NCBI RefSeq assembly: GCF_000365425.1
Contig: NZ_AQOV01000002.1
Location: forward strand, 1,364,001-1,428,000
Length of the DNA stretch: 64,000 nucleotides
Source of the DNA: Methylomonas sp. MK1
GTDB taxonomy: Bacteria > Pseudomonadota > Gammaproteobacteria > Methylococcales > Methylomonadaceae
Direction of reading: 5' to 3'
Made by a program: the position numbers and the translations under genes. Positions 43,909-52,982 of this stretch are shown here, in pieces (within the stretch, counting starts at the first letter, position 1; every line of letters begins with the position of its first letter). The notes below the pieces were generated by a model. The model was not told the DNA's origin and did not search any database. It saw only the letters and a list, made by a program, of their open reading frames with translations.

Positions 43909-45231
43909 ATGCTGGTCGACCTTCTCATTCAAGCCCGTTGGATTATACCGGTTGAGCCGGCGTCCGCAATCTATGAGTACGCCAGTCTTGTGATAGATGA
44001 CGGCCGAATTGTCGATTTGTTACCGACCGAGCAGGCAATTGCAAAGTACCAAGCGCGGCATGTCGAAGTGCTGGAACGGCATGCGCTGATTCCGGGTTTG
44101 ATTAACTGCCATACGCACGCCGCGATGTCCTTGCTGCGCGGAATTGCCGACGACCTGCATCTGATGGACTGGCTGCAAAACCATATCTGGCCGGCCGAGC
44201 AAAAATGGGTCAGCGAAGCGTTTGTCAGAGATGGCACCGATCTGGCGATTGCCGAAATGCTGCGCTGCGGCACGACCTGTTTCAATGACATGTATTTTTT
44301 TCCGGAAATCGTCGCGCAACAAGCCATACAACACGGCATACGCGCCAATATCGGTTTGATCGTGTTCGATTTTCCGACCGTATGGGCGGAAAACGCGGAC
44401 GCCTATCTGACCAAGGGCTTGGCGTTGCACGAGCAACTCCGGCATGAAACCTTGATCAGCACCTCGTTCGCACCGCACGCGCCGTATACCGTGTCGGACG
44501 GGCCTTTACGTAACGTGATTACCTATGCCGACGAGATGAATCTGACCGTGCACATGCATCTGCACGAAACCGCGCATGAAGTCGACGAGCAAAAAAGTAA
44601 AAACAGCCAAACGCCGCTACAGCGTTTGCATGAGCTGGGTTTGCTGACGCCATCCTTTATCGCGGTGCATATGACGCAATTGTCTAGCGAAGACATCCGG
44701 TTTTACGCGGAGACCGGCGGTCACATCGTGCATTGCCCGGAATCCAATTTAAAATTGGCCAGCGGTTTTTGTCCGGTGGCGGAGTGTCTGGCGGCAGGCA
44801 TTAATGTGGCCTTGGGTACCGACGGCGCGGCCAGCAATAACGATTTGGATATGCTGTCGGAAATGCGTACCGCCGCCTTGCTAGGGAAGGGTGTAGCAGG
44901 CGATGCCAGCGCGGTATCGGCGACGACTGCGTTGGAAATGGCGACTATTAACGGCGCCAAGGCCTTGGGTTTGGACGCTGAAATCGGTTCACTGGTTATC
45001 GGTAAAGCTGCCGACGTGGTGGCCATAGATTTAAGCGAACTGGAAACTCAACCCTTGTTCAATCCGCTGGCGCAGATCGTCTATGCCGCCGGTCGGCACC
45101 AAGTCACCGATGTCTGGGTTAACGGTAAACAATTACTGCGCAAGCGCGAATTGACCTCGTTTGATGTCCCGGCTCTGCGACAAAAAGTCACGCTTTGGCA
45201 AGAGCGCCTGCAAGAACATCCATCGAATTAA
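43909..45231 (+). CDS. mtaD: 5-methylthioadenosine/S-adenosylhomocysteine deaminase (MtaD)
   Basis: A 440-residue amidohydrolase. Zinc ligands: [13 protein letters not shown] near 67, [13 protein letters not shown] near 217, HMTQLSSED near 255 and [13 protein letters not shown] near 305. It removes the amino group of methylthioadenosine or S-adenosylhomocysteine; with methylthioinosine phosphorylase and MtnA it gives the methylthioinosine route of methionine salvage known in Pseudomonas. GGGAG lies seven bases before the ATG. It starts a plus-strand run with ubiG, a HAD phosphatase and yciK, the order seen in Pseudomonas. Confidence 0.92.
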   Translation: MLVDLLIQARWIIPVEPASAIYEYASLVIDDGRIVDLLPTEQAIAKYQARHVEVLERHALIPGLINCHTHAAMSLLRGIADDLHLMDWLQNHIWPAEQKWVSEAFVRDGTDLAIAEMLRCGTTCFNDMYFFPEIVAQQAIQHGIRANIGLIVFDFPTVWAENADAYLTKGLALHEQLRHETLISTSFAPHAPYTVSDGPLRNVITYADEMNLTVHMHLHETAHEVDEQKSKNSQTPLQRLHELGLLTPSFIAVHMTQLSSEDIRFYAETGGHIVHCPESNLKLASGFCPVAECLAAGINVALGTDGAASNNDLDMLSEMRTAALLGKGVAGDASAVSATTALEMATINGAKALGLDAEIGSLVIGKAADVVAIDLSELETQPLFNPLAQIVYAAGRHQVTDVWVNGKQLLRKRELTSFDVPALRQKVTLWQERLQEHPSN

Positions 45232-45311
45232 CCGCTATTTTATTAGCCGCCCAGAAGCCGTGCTAAAGGCCATTTAAGCCGTTGCGCTGAGTTCAAAAGC
45301 AGGGCCGGAAG

Positions 45312-45340
45312 TTGGCGCATGACGAATAACCTAGTAATAC
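45312..45340 (+). promoter_or_regulatory. candidate sigma-70 promoter for ubiG
   Basis: TTGGCG (45312-45317), a 17-base spacer and TAATAC (45335-45340) resemble -35/-10 boxes, placing transcription start about 27 bases before the ubiG ATG at 45374. Confidence 0.5.
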
Positions 45341-45373
45341 AGTAAACTATAGCCTCATGAACAGGTTGGCATT

Positions 45374-46081
45374 ATGACAGCGAAAGAAAACGTACATCCC
45401 CATGAAATTCATAAGTTCGGCTCGCAGGCTGAGCGTTGGTGGGACCCGAACGGCGAGTTTAAAACCTTGCACGACGTGAATCCTTTGCGCTTGCAGTTCA
45501 TTCAGCAATACGCCGATTTGCAAGGCAAGCGGGTAGTGGATGTCGGTTGCGGCGGCGGGATTCTTACCGAAGGCTTAGCGAAAGCCGGTGCGGATGCCTT
45601 GGGTGTCGATTTAAGCGAAGACTTGCTGGATATTGCCGATTTGCATGGCCTGGAAACCGGCGTCAACGCCAGTTACCGGAAAATCAGCGCCGAACAACTA
45701 GCCGAGGAAGAGCCGGCCGGTTTCGACCATGTCACCTGTATGGAAATGCTGGAACATGTGCCCGATCCCGCTTCCATCATTGCTGCCTGTGCGACGCTGG
45801 TTAAGCCTGGTGGCATGGTGTTTTTCTCGACATTGAACCGGGTGCCAAAAGCCTGGTTGCTGGCAATCGTCGCGGCTGAACATGTGCTGAAAATGGTGCC
45901 CAAAGGCACGCACGACTATAAAACCTTTATCAAACCTTCCGAGTTGGGGCAGATGGCCAGAAGCGTGGGGCTTGAGTTACAAGGGATGGTCGGTATCGAA
46001 TACAGCCCATTCAGCAAGCGTTTTAGTTTGGGTAACGACATCGGCGTCAATTACATCGCTGCGTTTCAGCGTCCTGAGTAA
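45374..46081 (+). CDS. ubiG: ubiquinone biosynthesis O-methyltransferase UbiG
   Basis: A 235-residue SAM-dependent methyltransferase. The hallmark RWWDPNGEFKTLHDVNPLRL is at residues 23-42, the SAM motif VVDVGCGGGILTEGLA is near 54 and the acidic motif ALGVDLSEDLLDIA near 77. It performs both O-methylations in ubiquinone synthesis. The phosphatase gene follows after 7 bases, so they form an operon. Confidence 0.95.
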   Translation: MTAKENVHPHEIHKFGSQAERWWDPNGEFKTLHDVNPLRLQFIQQYADLQGKRVVDVGCGGGILTEGLAKAGADALGVDLSEDLLDIADLHGLETGVNASYRKISAEQLAEEEPAGFDHVTCMEMLEHVPDPASIIAACATLVKPGGMVFFSTLNRVPKAWLLAIVAAEHVLKMVPKGTHDYKTFIKPSELGQMARSVGLELQGMVGIEYSPFSKRFSLGNDIGVNYIAAFQRPE

Positions 46082-46088
46082 AACGAGC

Positions 46089-46760
46089 ATGACCGGATTT
46101 AAACTGGATTGCGTATTGTTTGACCTCGACGGTACCTTGGTCGATACAGCACCGGATTTGATTGCCTGCTTGAACAAGACGCTGCTGGCCCATGGCTTTT
46201 CGGAAGCGCCCGCGGCAACGGTACGGCCCTTCATTTCTCACGGTGCTATGCCGATGATCAGGCATTGCGTGTCAGTGGATGACAATTTGGCCCAACAGAT
46301 GCTGGCGTTCATGCTGGACAGCTACGAACAGAATATCGCCGAACACAGCCGCTTCTTTCAGGGCATTACCGATAGCTTGGAGGCTATAGAACAGCTGGGC
46401 TTGAAGTGGGGCGTAGTCACCAATAAAAAAACCCGTTTTACCGTGCCCTTGATGGATGCGATGCAACTTAGCGAGCGGGCCGCGTGCATTATTAGCGGCG
46501 ACACCACAGCCAACAGCAAGCCGCATCCCGAACCGATGCTGGCCGCCTGCCGCCAAGCCGGCGTGGCGCCGGAAAATTGCGTGTATATAGGCGATGCCAT
46601 ACATGACATCACGGCCGGTAAGCGAGCGAATATGAAAACCCTGGCGGCCTTGTACGGCTATTTGCAAAGCGACGACCAACCCCATACCTGGGGGGCCGAC
46701 GCCTTAATAGAACAACCGCCACAATTGATGGAATGGATACACGCTAATTTATGTCATTAA
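46089..46760 (+). CDS. HAD-family phosphatase, MupP- or Gph-like
   Basis: A 223-residue HAD hydrolase with nucleophile motif VLFDLDGTLVDTAPDL (Asp12, Asp14), the Ser/Thr-type VVTNK motif (KWGVVTNKKTRFTVPL), and motif IV YIGDAIHDITAGKRA. Sequence alone fits phosphoglycolate phosphatase Gph, but its position between ubiG and yciK matches the mupP locus of Pseudomonas, where the enzyme dephosphorylates N-acetylmuramic acid 6-phosphate for cell-wall recycling. ATG 46089 is preferred, and the longer frame overlaps ubiG. It overlaps yciK by 10 bases. Confidence 0.88.
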   Translation: MTGFKLDCVLFDLDGTLVDTAPDLIACLNKTLLAHGFSEAPAATVRPFISHGAMPMIRHCVSVDDNLAQQMLAFMLDSYEQNIAEHSRFFQGITDSLEAIEQLGLKWGVVTNKKTRFTVPLMDAMQLSERAACIISGDTTANSKPHPEPMLAACRQAGVAPENCVYIGDAIHDITAGKRANMKTLAALYGYLQSDDQPHTWGADALIEQPPQLMEWIHANLCH

Positions 46761-47479
46761 GCAATAAGGTTTTACTCATCACTGGTGCCGGCGGCGGCCT
46801 GGGCGGCACGGCGGCCCTGGCTTTAGCCAAACAGGGCGCGCAAATCATTCTGCTGGATAAAAGCATTCCCAAGCTGGAAAAAATCTACGATGCGATTTCA
46901 GCTGCCGGTGGTCCGGAACCGGTGATGTATCCCTTCGATCTGGCCGGCGCCAGCGAAGCGCAATACGAAGAAATGGCCGAGGCGATAGCGCAGCGTTACG
47001 GCGCTTTGCATGGTGTATTGCATGCGGCGGTGGAATTTAGCGCCTACAGCCCCATCGCCAATTACAAAACCAAGGATTGGGGGCATGCCTTAAACGTCAA
47101 TCTTAGCGCGCCTTTCTTGTTATGCCGGGTGTTGTTGCCATTGCTGCAACGTAGCGAGCACGCTTCCATCGTGTTCATCTCCGATTCGTCCGCGCGCAAA
47201 GTTCAGGCTTATTCCGGTGCATACGGTGTAGCGAAAATCGCGCTGGAAGGCTTCGCCGGCATTCTGGCTGCCGAACTGGAAGCAGGACAAAAAATCCGTG
47301 TTAATACTCTGGTGCCGGGGCCGGTGGATTCGCCGTTGCGGAAGAGAGCTTACCCGGCCGAAGATAAGACCAAGCTACCGAGCATGAGCAGCCTCGATCC
47401 GCTGTATGTTTACCTATTTAGCGATGCCAGTATCGGCAACACCGGTCAAATTATTGACGCCCAAACTTTTAAACCTTAA
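46751..47479 (+). CDS. yciK: YciK-like short-chain dehydrogenase/reductase
   Basis: A 242-residue SDR with the cofactor loop LLITGAGGGLGGTAALALA near residue 8, the catalytic YGVAK (Tyr-x3-Lys) near 155, an upstream Ser in SIVFISDSSARK, and the PG motif LVPGPVDSP. YciK proteins are conserved next to ubiG/mupP in gammaproteobacteria and their substrate is not known. The ATG overlaps the phosphatase gene by 10 bases. sufT follows after 7 bases. Confidence 0.92.
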   Translation: MSLSNKVLLITGAGGGLGGTAALALAKQGAQIILLDKSIPKLEKIYDAISAAGGPEPVMYPFDLAGASEAQYEEMAEAIAQRYGALHGVLHAAVEFSAYSPIANYKTKDWGHALNVNLSAPFLLCRVLLPLLQRSEHASIVFISDSSARKVQAYSGAYGVAKIALEGFAGILAAELEAGQKIRVNTLVPGPVDSPLRKRAYPAEDKTKLPSMSSLDPLYVYLFSDASIGNTGQIIDAQTFKP

Positions 47480-47486
47480 GACACTT

Positions 47487-48035
47487 ATGGCAGACAGAGA
47501 AGTTGTATTTTTAACCCGCGACGTCAACATCGTCACCATTCCGGACGGCAACCACGGCACCTTGAATAAAGGCCAGGAAGTCACGATACATCAGGCTTTG
47601 GGCAGCAATTACACCGTGGTGACCGATTACGGCCATATGGTGCGAATCGCCGGTATCGATGCTGATGCCTTGGGCAAGGAAACTCAGCATTTGCACACCT
47701 TGGTGTCGGAAACCGACAGCAAAGCCGTCGAAAAGAATTGCTGGGAAGTGATGAAAACCGTCTATGACCCGGAAATTCCGGTCAATATCGTCGATTTGGG
47801 TTTGGTTTACCATTGCAGCGCCAAGCCCAATGCCGATGGCGGCAACGATGTGCACGTGCAAATGACCTTGACCGCGCCGGGTTGTGGCATGGGTCCGGTC
47901 ATCCAAAGCGATGTCGAGAAATGCATCCGCGCCTTGCCCGGCGTTAGTTCGGTTGATGTCGAAGTGGTTTTAGATCCGCCTTGGTCGCGGGAAATGATGT
48001 CGGAAGTGGCGCAGGTGCAGTTGGGTTTGTTTTAA
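47487..48035 (+). CDS. sufT: SufT-like Fe-S assembly protein (MIP18/DUF59 family)
   Basis: A 182-residue protein. The N-terminal extension (EVVFLTRDVNIVTIPDG and ALGSNYTVVTDYGHMVRI) is typical of SufT, followed by the DUF59/MIP18 core CWEVMKTVYDPEIPVNIVD, TLTAPGCGMGPV with the conserved Cys, and EVVLDPPWSREMMSE. SufT supports maturation of Fe-S proteins. ATG 47487 is chosen by family length. It lies directly after yciK and probably belongs to the same transcript. Confidence 0.88.
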   Translation: MADREVVFLTRDVNIVTIPDGNHGTLNKGQEVTIHQALGSNYTVVTDYGHMVRIAGIDADALGKETQHLHTLVSETDSKAVEKNCWEVMKTVYDPEIPVNIVDLGLVYHCSAKPNADGGNDVHVQMTLTAPGCGMGPVIQSDVEKCIRALPGVSSVDVEVVLDPPWSREMMSEVAQVQLGLF

Positions 48036-48063
48036 AAGTCGGCAAAGCCATACGGCGGCAGCT

Positions 48064-48085
48064 AAGCGGCGGAAAATTGCCGCTT
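48064..48085 (+). terminator. possible terminator hairpin after sufT
   Basis: AAGCGGC and GCCGCTT form a 7-bp stem with an 8-base A/T-rich loop 29 bases after the sufT stop. No T run follows, so it is uncertain. Confidence 0.35.
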
Positions 48086-48144
48086 GCTGAAAAAGTTTGC
48101 GGTTGTTTGTTATTAAGTATTTGTATTTACAAGTTAAAAATTAA

Positions 48145-48160
48145 TTGGCACGCTATTGGC
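48145..48160 (+). promoter_or_regulatory. candidate sigma-54 (-24/-12) promoter of diguanylate cyclase gene
   Basis: TTGGCACG-CTAT-TGGC keeps GG and GC ten bases apart and matches the consensus TTGGCACG-N4-TTGC at all but one position. It ends 42 bases before the ATG at 48203. Confidence 0.55.
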
Positions 48161-48202
48161 TTTATTCCCCTTGAAGTTTGATTCAAGACTCGGGGAACCG
48201 TC

Positions 48203-49090
48203 ATGAAAGATAAAGCAGCCGATTTAGCGATAGTCAGTAATAAAACCTTTGAAGCCTCAACCGCTGTCAATTTGCATCATTACGATATCAGTAGTGCTTT
48301 GCAGACCACATTGGAATTCAACGAACTGATCAGCATTTTCTGCAATAAAATTCAAAATACCATTCCGCACAACGGCGTTGAATATATCAACGAAGAGTTC
48401 GATTTGGAGTTCAAACGCGGCGTGATGGCCCGTCATTCTTGCAACTATGCCTTGAAAGTTGAAGAGCAACAGCTGGGCGAGTTGAAATTGACCCGCAGCA
48501 ATCGTTTCAACAAAGACGAGTTGAAAATGCTGGAAAGTCTGTTGTGTTGCCTGATTTACCCATTGAGAAATGCCACCTTGTTTCAACAAGCATTGAAAAT
48601 GGCGTTTACCGATCCGTTGACCAAAACCAATAACCGCACGGCGTTTAACGACTGTTTGCTGCGCGAGATCAAACGTGCACATCGTAATTCGCAGCATTTG
48701 TCGGTGATTTTTGTGGATGTCGATCACTTCAAGCATATCAACGACGATTACGGGCACGGTTGCGGCGATTTGGCGCTGTCTTCATTGGCCGGCTGGTTGA
48801 AAGACAGCGTGCGCGGTAGCGATGCGGTGTTTCGTTACGGCGGCGAAGAGTTTGTGATCTTGCTGAGCGATACCGACATCGACGGCGCCACGGTGATAGC
48901 TGAACGCATCCGTGCCGACATTGAATCGCATACCTTGGCCTATGGCATGGACGTGTTGAATCTGACGGCAAGTTTGGGCATTGCTGCCTTAAAAGGTAGC
49001 GATAGCCCCGAATCCTTAATCAAACGTGCCGACGCCGCGATGTATCAAGCTAAACAGCACGGTAGAAACCGGGTAGAAGTTGGATATTGA
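48203..49090 (+). CDS. GGDEF diguanylate cyclase with unidentified N-terminal sensor
   Basis: A 295-residue soluble protein. The first 125 residues form an unclassified, possibly GAF-like domain. The GGDEF domain (about 130-293) starts AFTDPLTKTNNRTAF, has the metal/substrate strand FVDVDHFKHINDDYGH, the active loop RYGGEEFVILL and an allosteric I-site RGSD five residues before GGEEF. It should therefore make cyclic di-GMP with product inhibition. Together with the HD-GYP regulator it gives both ends of c-di-GMP turnover in the window. A sigma-54-type promoter precedes it, and CGGGGAAC lies before the ATG. Confidence 0.93.
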   Translation: MKDKAADLAIVSNKTFEASTAVNLHHYDISSALQTTLEFNELISIFCNKIQNTIPHNGVEYINEEFDLEFKRGVMARHSCNYALKVEEQQLGELKLTRSNRFNKDELKMLESLLCCLIYPLRNATLFQQALKMAFTDPLTKTNNRTAFNDCLLREIKRAHRNSQHLSVIFVDVDHFKHINDDYGHGCGDLALSSLAGWLKDSVRGSDAVFRYGGEEFVILLSDTDIDGATVIAERIRADIESHTLAYGMDVLNLTASLGIAALKGSDSPESLIKRADAAMYQAKQHGRNRVEVGY

Positions 49091-49119
49091 TTCGGTTCTC
49101 CGCACCTCGATCATCAGGC

Positions 49120-49230
49120 TCAGCCCACTTTAAATCGATACCCCACGCCCGACTCGGTCAGCAGGTATTTGGGCTGAGTCGGATCGCTTTCCAGCTTTTG
49201 CCGCAATTGACTCATGTAAATCCGCTCGTC
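49120..49230 (-). pseudogene. C-terminal remnant of a KdpE/OmpR-type response regulator
   Basis: Minus-strand codons from 49230 read DERIYMSQLRQKLESD, then PTQPKYLLTESGVGYRF-KVG and TGA. This is the last 36 residues of the winged-helix output of KdpE-like regulators (recognition helix and wing). No receiver domain or start lies upstream, where unrelated sequence begins, so only the tail remains. Confidence 0.8.
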
Positions 49231-49417
49231 TCTCCTAATTAATTGACGTGAGGACTTCATAAAGGCTTCAGTCTAACGAAACCGATTTTTTGTAGACACT
49301 GCACAAAGGGGTAGGGAGAAGGAGATTTTTTGATTTTTAGATATTCCCATGACTTGCCGCCCGATATGAGCAACGGGCGCAATAATTATCAAGTGGGATA
49401 CAACGATAATGGAGGGC

Positions 49418-49597
49418 TCAGTACTTGTCGGGCGGCTCCGCAGATTTCGGCGTTTTTTCACTGCGCAAGCGAATCCAAAACCACAATTCGAATAGACCAC
49501 CCACAATGAACGCGATATTGCCGATACCGGAGTATCCAGCAAAATAAAACGCCAAAGCAATCACCAAGATGATGAGTGTAACCACATGATTTTGCAT
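49418..49597 (-). CDS. small membrane protein, 59 residues
   Basis: An ATG at 49597 opens a frame of 59 codons ending in TGA at 49418-49420. The product has two hydrophobic helices, VVTLIILVIALAFYFAGYSG and NIAFIVGGLFELWFWIRL, and a polar tail (RSEKTPKSAEPPDKY). AAAGG lies three bases before the ATG and AGGAG further up. A two-helix small inner-membrane protein, function unknown. Confidence 0.65.
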   Translation of the reverse strand: MQNHVVTLIILVIALAFYFAGYSGIGNIAFIVGGLFELWFWIRLRSEKTPKSAEPPDKY

Positions 49598-50130
49598 ATG
49601 CCTTTCACTCCTGTACCCAATTTACCGACCACCGGTTTTGTAGAATGTTTGATAGCCAACGTGCGGGCAATACGGCTACGCCCATTGGCCCGGCCTTACA
49701 CCGCTAAATTGAAAAAGCCTTGCGCCTAAAAGCCGTTTGTATCGCCATAGCTTTGTGCGGTTATACGCCTGAATATTAGCCCATCAAATAACGCCGACTA
49801 CCGGTCCAATGGCCGCGACCGGGCAGTCACCGAAGCCGTTGGTGTATAAAACTATCCGGAAGGTATTCTCGGCGCCTCTGGCGGTACTGCCGATTCTTTT
49901 AGCTGCACAGCAGAACCTGCTGGCCTTGCCTTCCCGATTTGCTAAGGTGCGCTCGCCATATGGCAATAAGCGTTCCAGGGATTTTAATATACGGCAGGAA
50001 CGTTTTAGGATGCTCTCGCGGTGGCTGGTAGCGCGCACCGATGCTGCGGAAGTCTCTGCAACGCGATGGGCTGTGACTTTCGGCCCGTCTTATTCCCAAA
50101 GGCTATCAATAAGATCGTTGCTGCAAATGC
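49598..50130. other. intergenic region without recognised gene
   Basis: The 533 bases hold a 161-codon plus-strand frame (49809-50294) with no family features that runs into the aminotransferase gene. No hairpin, repeat or RNA was recognised. It may be decayed sequence. Confidence 0.4.
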
Positions 50131-51258
50131 CTATTCGGAAACGGCTGTGGCCAGCGCCAGCGCCCGGTCCAATTCCGCCAGCGTATTATAAAAATGCGCT
50201 GAAAAGCGAATCCCGCCGCCCCGTAAGGCGCAAACTACGCCATTTTTTTGCAAATGTTTATAGAGCACGTCGTTGTCTATGTGCCGGTGTTTGAAGTTGA
50301 CGATGCCGGACTGCAAACGGCTGTGCCGCTCGGACAGCAAAATCAGCTCGGCGTTGGCGCTAATGGCCTCGCGCAGGTAGTCACTACGTTCCAGAACCAG
50401 GGCCTCGACGGTCGGCATGCCAGTTTCCAACAATAAAGATAAGCTGGCGGACAAGGCGTGAATCCCCAACATATTCGGACTGCCGCATTCGAAACGGCGG
50501 GCGCCGGGGTGGATCTCCCAGGGCAGGTTTTCGTAGTTATGCGTGTCTTTCATCATATGCCAGCCGTATTGGCTGAGCTTGAGCCGGTCGCGGGCCGCCG
50601 GGTGGGTATAAAACACCCCCAGGCCTTCCGGACCGAACAGCCACTTATGGCCGTCGGCCATCACGAAGTCGGCGTGATAGGCCTGCACATCAAATTGCAC
50701 CGCGCCCAAGCTTTGAATCGCGTCGATACAAAACAAGATGCCACGTTGCCGGCAAAACTCGCCGATACGTTCCAAATCCATACGTAAGCCGGAGGCGAAC
50801 TGGATGGAGCTGATGGTCAGCAAACGGGTATTACCGTCCACCAGCGCAAACAAGGCGTCTTCCGGCGTTTGGGCGCTATGCAAATCGGCTTCTCGAAATG
50901 CCACGCCGCGCTCGGCCAGAGCTTGCCAGGGCAGGCGGTTGGAGGGAAATTCCTCGTTGCTGGAGACGATGTTGTCGCCGGCCTGCCAGGGTAAGCCAAA
51001 GGCTACGAAGGACAAGGCTTCCGAGGTGTTTTTCACCAACGCAATATCGTTGGCTGAGGGCGCATTGAGTAGGGCCTGCAATTGGCGGCGGATTCCGTTT
51101 TCCTTTTTCAACCAGTCCAAATAGTAGTGCGAGCCGAACCGGCTGTTTTGTTCGGCAAATTGAATCACCGCCGCGCTGGTGCGTTTCGGCCAGGGGGCCA
51201 CTGCTGCGTGATTGAGGTAGATCAAGTCGTCGATTAGTGGAAATTCTGGATGTTTCAT
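50131..51258 (-). CDS. class V aminotransferase (cysteine desulfurase/IPN epimerase-like)
   Basis: A 375-residue PLP enzyme of fold type I. Landmarks: YLNHAAVAPWPKRT at the N-terminus, VKNTSEALSFVAFGL, NEEFPSNRLPW, FCIDAIQSLGAVQFD with the PLP-binding Asp, and the Schiff-base Lys in ADGHKWLFGPEGLG (near 205). No conserved Cys loop of NifS/IscS is evident, so a general aminotransferase or epimerase role is likelier than desulfurase. No operon partner is obvious, and the peptidase and PhyH genes follow on the same strand upstream. Confidence 0.87.
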   Translation of the reverse strand: MKHPEFPLIDDLIYLNHAAVAPWPKRTSAAVIQFAEQNSRFGSHYYLDWLKKENGIRRQLQALLNAPSANDIALVKNTSEALSFVAFGLPWQAGDNIVSSNEEFPSNRLPWQALAERGVAFREADLHSAQTPEDALFALVDGNTRLLTISSIQFASGLRMDLERIGEFCRQRGILFCIDAIQSLGAVQFDVQAYHADFVMADGHKWLFGPEGLGVFYTHPAARDRLKLSQYGWHMMKDTHNYENLPWEIHPGARRFECGSPNMLGIHALSASLSLLLETGMPTVEALVLERSDYLREAISANAELILLSERHSRLQSGIVNFKHRHIDNDVLYKHLQKNGVVCALRGGGIRFSAHFYNTLAELDRALALATAVSE

Positions 51259-51330
51259 CGGTCTATTGGCGGCGCCGAAATTTGCAATGCAAGCAGTATA
51301 ATTTATAGGTCGTTCCCCGGCAGATCCTTT

Positions 51331-51885
51331 TTAGGCCTTGTCATCACCGTGATAACGCCAATGCCAGGGCTCGTACACGTAGCCGTATTCGTTATTCCTT
51401 GGAAAAGACAAATACAAGTCGAACCGTTCTGCATTGCTTGACAACCAGCGGTAGGCTTCGGTGTTTTCAAATGCTTCGCCGAGATCGGGACAATCCGGGC
51501 TGCCGATGTCGATTGCGCAACCGCTGTGATGCTCGCTGTAACCGGGCGGGGCGTTGACGGTGAGAATCTGCTGCAAGGTCAGTCCTCGTTCAAGTTTGCG
51601 GCGTATGATGGTCGCTTGATACTCCACACTGCGGAATGCCGATACCATTTGTAGCGCGACACCATCGTTGGCTGCTGCGGTTTTCAGCGCCCGCCAGACT
51701 TCGCTTGCCTGGGGCGTCAACTGAAATACCCGGCCGTTGGCCGATACCTCGGCTGTGATCAAGGTGGTTGGTTCCGGCCAGATGACCAAGTTTCTGGTTG
51801 TGGGCAAGTCGTCTGGAATGCCCAGTTCTTGGAATATCAAACCCACTCGGGCAAAAAAATCGTAATTGTTTGCTGCCAGGTTCAT
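51331..51885 (-). CDS. D-alanyl-D-alanine carboxypeptidase, VanY-like (M15B)
   Basis: A 184-residue M15 peptidase with zinc motifs SEHHSGCAIDIG (S-x-H-x2-G-x-A-x-D) near 120 and EPWHWRYHG near 172, and upstream LQMVSAFRSVEYQ. It should cut D-Ala-D-Ala in wall peptides. No signal peptide is visible and the N-terminal 45 residues are unassigned. It lies 7 bases after the PhyH-like gene and is probably co-transcribed with it. Confidence 0.88.
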   Translation of the reverse strand: MNLAANNYDFFARVGLIFQELGIPDDLPTTRNLVIWPEPTTLITAEVSANGRVFQLTPQASEVWRALKTAAANDGVALQMVSAFRSVEYQATIIRRKLERGLTLQQILTVNAPPGYSEHHSGCAIDIGSPDCPDLGEAFENTEAYRWLSSNAERFDLYLSFPRNNEYGYVYEPWHWRYHGDDKA

Positions 51886-51892
51886 ATCGGAG

Positions 51893-52711
51893 TCAATCTG
51901 CCTGTTTTTGTCGGGGCTCTATCAGCATAGTGCGGGCCAGTTTGTACCATTGCCGGTTCTCGATTGCTTCCAGTTCGGCAGAAGTCGGCAGATTGTCGCC
52001 ATCAAGGTATGGCAAGGTAAGTCGATGCGGCCTGCCGACGCAAAGATCCAGGGCTTTTCTGCAAGGATTTAGCTGGTAATTACCACGGTGCAACATTTGC
52101 GCGTCAAAAATCAAAATATCGCCGGGTTCCAGGCCGATTAGCACTGAGTTTGGCAGTGACTCGCTGTTTGTGTGGCCATTAAGTTCCAGTCTGACATTTC
52201 TTTCCAGTTCGGTATCCCAGCGTTGGTGGGAGCCGGGTATCAGTTCGATGCCGGTTTCCGGCAACAGCGGTATCCGAATATGCAAAGCCAGCATATTGGG
52301 CTGCTCGGCTTGCAAATCGGCATCGTCAATCGGGCTGTATTGCATATCCCGGTGCCAATAGGGTAGGCGACTGTTTTGGTAAGGATTGAAGAAAAGCTGG
52401 GTATTGTGAAAATAAAGGTCTTGGCCAAACAGATCGACTAACAGTGTCGTCAGCTGTTTGGCACTAAGGAGTTGAAAGAAGCGCAGCCTTTCGGCGGGGT
52501 GTTGTTCGAAATAACGCGGATGGGTCAGCGAATGCATGTTGACCAGCCGTTGTTCGATATAACTGCTACGGTTTTCGTTTAGCCATTGCCCATGAATTCG
52601 ATCGACGATTTTGCTCAAGGCATCGACTTCCGAGGGGCTGAAAAGCGCTTTGACGATCAGATGCCCTTGTTGTCGGTAGATTGCTGCTGATTCCATGTTT
52701 TTACCGTTCAT
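51893..52711 (-). CDS. phytanoyl-CoA dioxygenase (PhyH) family protein
   Basis: A 272-residue Fe(II)/2-oxoglutarate oxygenase. The N-terminal YRQQGHLIVKALFSPSEVD is typical. The iron triad appears as WHRDMQYSP (H-x-D) near 125 and LHRGNYQ near 215, with a following Arg (CRKALDLCVG) for 2-oxoglutarate. The substrate is unknown. ATG 52711 is used in place of TTG 52732, and 52696 is possible. It starts a pair with the VanY-like peptidase. Confidence 0.82.
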   Translation of the reverse strand: MNGKNMESAAIYRQQGHLIVKALFSPSEVDALSKIVDRIHGQWLNENRSSYIEQRLVNMHSLTHPRYFEQHPAERLRFFQLLSAKQLTTLLVDLFGQDLYFHNTQLFFNPYQNSRLPYWHRDMQYSPIDDADLQAEQPNMLALHIRIPLLPETGIELIPGSHQRWDTELERNVRLELNGHTNSESLPNSVLIGLEPGDILIFDAQMLHRGNYQLNPCRKALDLCVGRPHRLTLPYLDGDNLPTSAELEAIENRQWYKLARTMLIEPRQKQAD

Positions 52712-52982
52712 TGCTGGGAATGATTTAACCAAGGCTATCCACTATTTGGCGCAAGCCGATGCTCCTATAGCTGGTTTGTGGCTGCAAGTTGCATTTACCG
52801 GCTATTTTATAGCCCCGGCAATCCGGCATCTCAATTTAGAGCGCTGCGCTGGTTTAAGCTATTCGGCTAGGGAAATATACTCAAAGGGCATCGTTTAACC
52901 GCCGCAGCCGGAAAAAATGACCGGAAAGCTTTTAAAACAGGTTACGATCCCAATAGTTTAAACGGCGTTATTATTTTGGTTG

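Noticed and set aside
49809..50294. 161-codon plus-strand frame
   Set aside because: No recognisable domain, and its last 160 bases overlap the aminotransferase gene antisense.
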